Source of the DNA: an uncultured Prochlorococcus sp.
Lineage (GTDB): Bacteria > Cyanobacteriota > Cyanobacteriia > PCC-6307 > Cyanobiaceae
Direction: 5' to 3'
Assembly: GCA_902583265.1 (NCBI GenBank)
Contig: CACHVD010000010.1
Coordinates: forward strand, 1 to 40,450
Length of the DNA: 40,450 nt
A program made the position numbers and the translations under genes. Positions 37,768-40,450 of the stretch are shown here, one piece after another. The notes below the pieces were generated by a model. It did no database searches. It was not told the DNA's origin and was given only the letters and a program-made list of their open reading frames with translations. The stretch's first letter is position 1. Each line of letters opens with the position of its first letter.

Positions 37768-40450
37768 TTAAGAATTATTGTCAATTCTTTTTGTTGCGGG
37801 ATTAATATCTTCAGAAACTTTTATAAGATCGTTAGATTCAGAAACAGGAAACCGGTTAATAGCTTTTAATGCTAGCTTTGAGTTCCTTTTTAATTTATTA
37901 CTCACACCAATACAGTATTGCACTTGAGAAAGAACATCTATTGATCTTCTAATAATCCTTACTACATCGCCTTCATCTAATGAAGTATTAAAAACCAAAT
38001 CTTTCCATTTTTTTCCCCTTGCCCATTCAGAGATAATTCCAGTTAAATCGGTTTCTAAATAGATTGGGATTTCAATATGAAACTTATTTTGTTGAGAAGC
38101 GACTAATTTTCTTAACCCATCTAATTCATTAAAAACATCTATGACCTTTAAAGAAGGCTTAAAATTACACCAAAGATTGGGCCTCCTTACATCAACACAT
38201 ATAGCTTGAATAATTGCAGCTAACTCAGGGGGATCTAAATCGTCCAAATAACCACTCACTAAAACAAGTCCAATCCATAATCCATTTTCACTTCTTATTG
38301 CACCAACTGTTTGTCCAACTTCTGTCAATTCCAAATCATTTAAACAACCAAAATGATTCAAAATTTTAATCAAATCAGTAAAAGTTCTCCAGTTATGATT
38401 TTCTTTATCCTCAAGAAGTTTTTTTCTCATATTTATTTCTTGTTCAATATCAACAATTCTTTTTCTATATTTTTTTAATTTCTTAGAGTCTCCAAATCTA
38501 TGGGCGGGATGATAAGTGACTGTTTCTTCTAAATTATTAATTTGTTGCTGTTGTGCCAAAACTTCCGTTGTCAGATCATATTGTGGAGTTTGTAAATCAT
38601 TTTTTTTAGAAACTTCTAAAATTCGATCTGCGAAACACTGCGACAAATTATCTCCCCTAAATACCTCTCCAGAAAAATGCATCTTTGGTGCTTCAAGTCC
38701 TAAGACATCAATTGCATCTAAATCATTAAAAATACTGACTATATATGATGGTTTTATAAGGATAAATAAATTATCAATTGTCAAACACAATAAACTCTTA
38801 ATTTTTTGGGATTCATATATTTTCTGACAAATTAATCCTGGAACAATTTTTCTTTTAATTTGAGGAGCTTTGATTGAAATTAAGCTTCCATCTTTAATAT
38901 ATGGGAGTGCATTAGTGATCTCTTCTGATAATTTTTCTGCTGATTGTTTTTCCAAAATTTTCAATAGTCTTCTCTCTTCTTTAAGACGATTTTTTAAGTT
39001 TTCGTAGGCTTCAAAATCTTTCCATGAGACGTTAGATGTAATTTTTTTTAATTCAATTAAATCTTTATCTAAATTTTCAAGAATCATATTCTCACCTGAG
39101 GATTCACCTAAATATAAAAAACTACCGAAACTTCTTTTAATCAATTCTTTAGACTTATCTAAAGTATAACTTTGTAAAAGATTAAGTACCATTCCATAGC
39201 TAGGAGTGAATTGACTCTCTAAAGAATTTGGTTTGCTTATAGCCAGTGCACTTGCTTCTTTGGCACCTTCGAATCTTGTTTGTAATGTAACAACATATCC
39301 TTGGGTATCTTTTCCTCTTCTTCCAGCTCTTCCTGACATTTGCAAAAATTCACTGCTAAATAATAATCTATGCCCATCTTCTGTCCTTTTTGATAAAGAA
39401 GAAATAACAGTTGTTCTTGCGGGCATATTAATACCTGCAGCTAGAGTTTCGGTTGCAAAAACAACTTTTATCAAACCTTGCTGAAATAATTCCTCAACCA
39501 ATTCTTTCCATGCAGGCAATAATCCAGCATGATGAGATGCAATACCGCGTTTTAATGCCTCGCATTGTGATTTATCTTTAATTGCCTCTTGATTATTTTT
39601 AAGATAAAAATCTAATTTTTGGGATATCATATTTGCTTCTGAATAACTTACTAAAGTTAAATCTTTTATATTCTCAATAGCCTTGTCACATCCTCTTCTA
39701 CTAAAAATAAAATAAATAGCTGGCAACATATTGCGTTCAGCCAGTTTCGAGATAACAAAGGCAATTGAGGGAGACTTTGGTTGCATTATCCTGCCCACTT
39801 TCCCTCTAGTTTTCTGACCTTTAGGAGCTCTCCAGATCTTACAGTTTGGATGAATTCCATTACCCTTATTATTTAAAAGTGGATGAAGGCCTTTAAAACT
39901 ACAAAAAATAAAATCAAGTGGGACTGGTCTTTTATCACTATTAATTAGTACTGTGGGGCCATGAACTTTTTCTATCCAGTTTTGTAGTTGATCTGCATTA
40001 GCTATTGTTGCTGATAAAGCTATTATTTGAGTTCTAGTAGGGCAATGGATTATAGTTTCTTCCCAAACTGTGCCTCTTTGGGGGTCATTCATGTAATGAC
40101 ATTCATCAAGAATAACAGATTCTAAATTTTCTAAGGGATCATCAAATTCATCAAATTCGCCATAAAGCATGTTCCTAAAAATCTCAGTCGTCATGACTAA
40201 GATTGGTGCTTCTCTATTTATACTTATATCTCCAGTTAAAAGACCAACCTTATTTTTGCCATATTGATTAGCAAAATCTCTAAACTTTTGGTTTGATAAG
40301 GCTTTTAAAGGTGTTGTATAAAAAACTCTGCTGTCATGAGATAAACCTCTATATATCGCAAATTCACCTATCAATGTTTTACCCGAACCTGTTGGTGCCG
40401 TTAAAACAACAGAATTTCCGCTATTAATAGCTCTTATTGCCTCTAATTGG
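37768..40450 (-). CDS. Ski2/Mtr4-family DEAD/DEAH-box RNA helicase (5' end outside window)
   Basis: A partial gene that continues past the right edge. The visible part (about 894 codons) has Walker A APTGSGKT, encoded around 40378-40401, then motif II VILDECHYMND, motif III ALSATIANADQL, and motif VI MSGRAGRRGKD. The C-terminal DSHCT-type domain includes LGLEAPKMHFSGEVF and LDDLDPPELAAIIQAI. Ski2-like helicases unwind RNA for decay or processing. An apparent internal start at 40374 is a TTG codon (the Leu of GKTLIGEF) and not the true start. It converges on fumC. Confidence 0.92.
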   Translation of the reverse strand, partial: QLEAIRAINSGNSVVLTAPTGSGKTLIGEFAIYRGLSHDSRVFYTTPLKALSNQKFRDFANQYGKNKVGLLTGDISINREAPILVMTTEIFRNMLYGEFDEFDDPLENLESVILDECHYMNDPQRGTVWEETIIHCPTRTQIIALSATIANADQLQNWIEKVHGPTVLINSDKRPVPLDFIFCSFKGLHPLLNNKGNGIHPNCKIWRAPKGQKTRGKVGRIMQPKSPSIAFVISKLAERNMLPAIYFIFSRRGCDKAIENIKDLTLVSYSEANMISQKLDFYLKNNQEAIKDKSQCEALKRGIASHHAGLLPAWKELVEELFQQGLIKVVFATETLAAGINMPARTTVISSLSKRTEDGHRLLFSSEFLQMSGRAGRRGKDTQGYVVTLQTRFEGAKEASALAISKPNSLESQFTPSYGMVLNLLQSYTLDKSKELIKRSFGSFLYLGESSGENMILENLDKDLIELKKITSNVSWKDFEAYENLKNRLKEERRLLKILEKQSAEKLSEEITNALPYIKDGSLISIKAPQIKRKIVPGLICQKIYESQKIKSLLCLTIDNLFILIKPSYIVSIFNDLDAIDVLGLEAPKMHFSGEVFRGDNLSQCFADRILEVSKKNDLQTPQYDLTTEVLAQQQQINNLEETVTYHPAHRFGDSKKLKKYRKRIVDIEQEINMRKKLLEDKENHNWRTFTDLIKILNHFGCLNDLELTEVGQTVGAIRSENGLWIGLVLVSGYLDDLDPPELAAIIQAICVDVRRPNLWCNFKPSLKVIDVFNELDGLRKLVASQQNKFHIEIPIYLETDLTGIISEWARGKKWKDLVFNTSLDEGDVVRIIRRSIDVLSQVQYCIGVSNKLKRNSKLALKAINRFPVSESNDLIKVSEDINPATKRIDNNS
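37770..37792. terminator. Bidirectional terminator at the fumC/helicase junction
   Basis: AAGAATT (37770-37776) pairs with AATTCTT (37783-37789) around a 6-base loop. T-runs follow in both directions: TTTTT at 37788-37792 for fumC, and AAATTTTTT read on the other strand for the helicase gene. The stem lies within the last codons of the helicase gene. Confidence 0.65.

Noticed and set aside
40372-40374. Start of the helicase gene at 40374
   Set aside because: The codon is TTG, the Leu right after the Walker A Lys-Thr; the frame stays open and helicase-like to the window edge.

Overview
The window is a strongly AT-rich, very compact bacterial chromosome segment and almost certainly comes from a marine picocyanobacterium, most likely a high-light-adapted Prochlorococcus. 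Supporting features are: a split cyanobacterial ATP synthase locus (atp1-B-E-F'-F-H-A-G plus a separate atpD-C), PSRP-3/Ycf65, the rpoZ-DUF1818 pair, a cyanobacterial PII (glnB), Ccs1-type cytochrome c maturation, and convergent genes that abut or overlap. The species call is inference from gene content and base composition. No rRNA or tRNA gene, CRISPR array, transposase or prophage gene was recognised.

Layout. Positions 1-4692 hold the one clearly accessory block: a six-gene nit1-type (Nit1C / Sll0783-Sll0788-like) cluster of a DsrE-like small protein, a nitrilase, an unusual radical SAM enzyme, a GNAT acetyltransferase, a PurM/AIR-synthase-like protein and a small MSMEG_0570-family protein. 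An NtcA-like site lies upstream and about 400 bp of decayed-looking non-coding DNA lies downstream. Positions 5098-6735 hold an EVE-domain protein, a DUF2811 protein, DUF1818 and RNA polymerase omega. A 310-bp spacer in this part carries two perfect cyanobacterial-type DnaA boxes inside a 12-bp inverted repeat. Positions 6834-15149 hold an Hsp70-like protein, pyrR, gpmI, secG, groES-groEL and atpD-atpC. Positions 15153-23450 hold PSRP-3, a 52-residue orphan, pepP, an operon-like run (CNNM-type membrane protein, GTPase, nadD, nadE), then DUF3326, a small unknown protein and a [2Fe-2S] ferredoxin on the other strand. The last three follow the large ATP synthase operon (23467-29201). Positions 29468-33136 hold ftsW, ccdA, ccs1/resB and queF. 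Positions 33325-37758 hold a small unknown gene, glnB, tlyA, purB and fumC. The right edge cuts through a Ski2-family helicase gene whose Walker A motif lies in the last 80 bases.

How it fits together. Most genes are core housekeeping: energy conversion, protein folding and export, NAD synthesis, cytochrome c maturation, purine and TCA-cycle steps, and nitrogen signalling. The main candidates for less-described biology are the nit1 cluster (product unresolved to my knowledge, non-canonical radical SAM cysteine pattern, flavoprotein partner not seen), the DnaA-box element, and a pair of mutually exclusive hairpins between atpB and atpE. Others are the Phe51 variant of PII and the GTPase/CNNM genes coupled to NAD synthesis.
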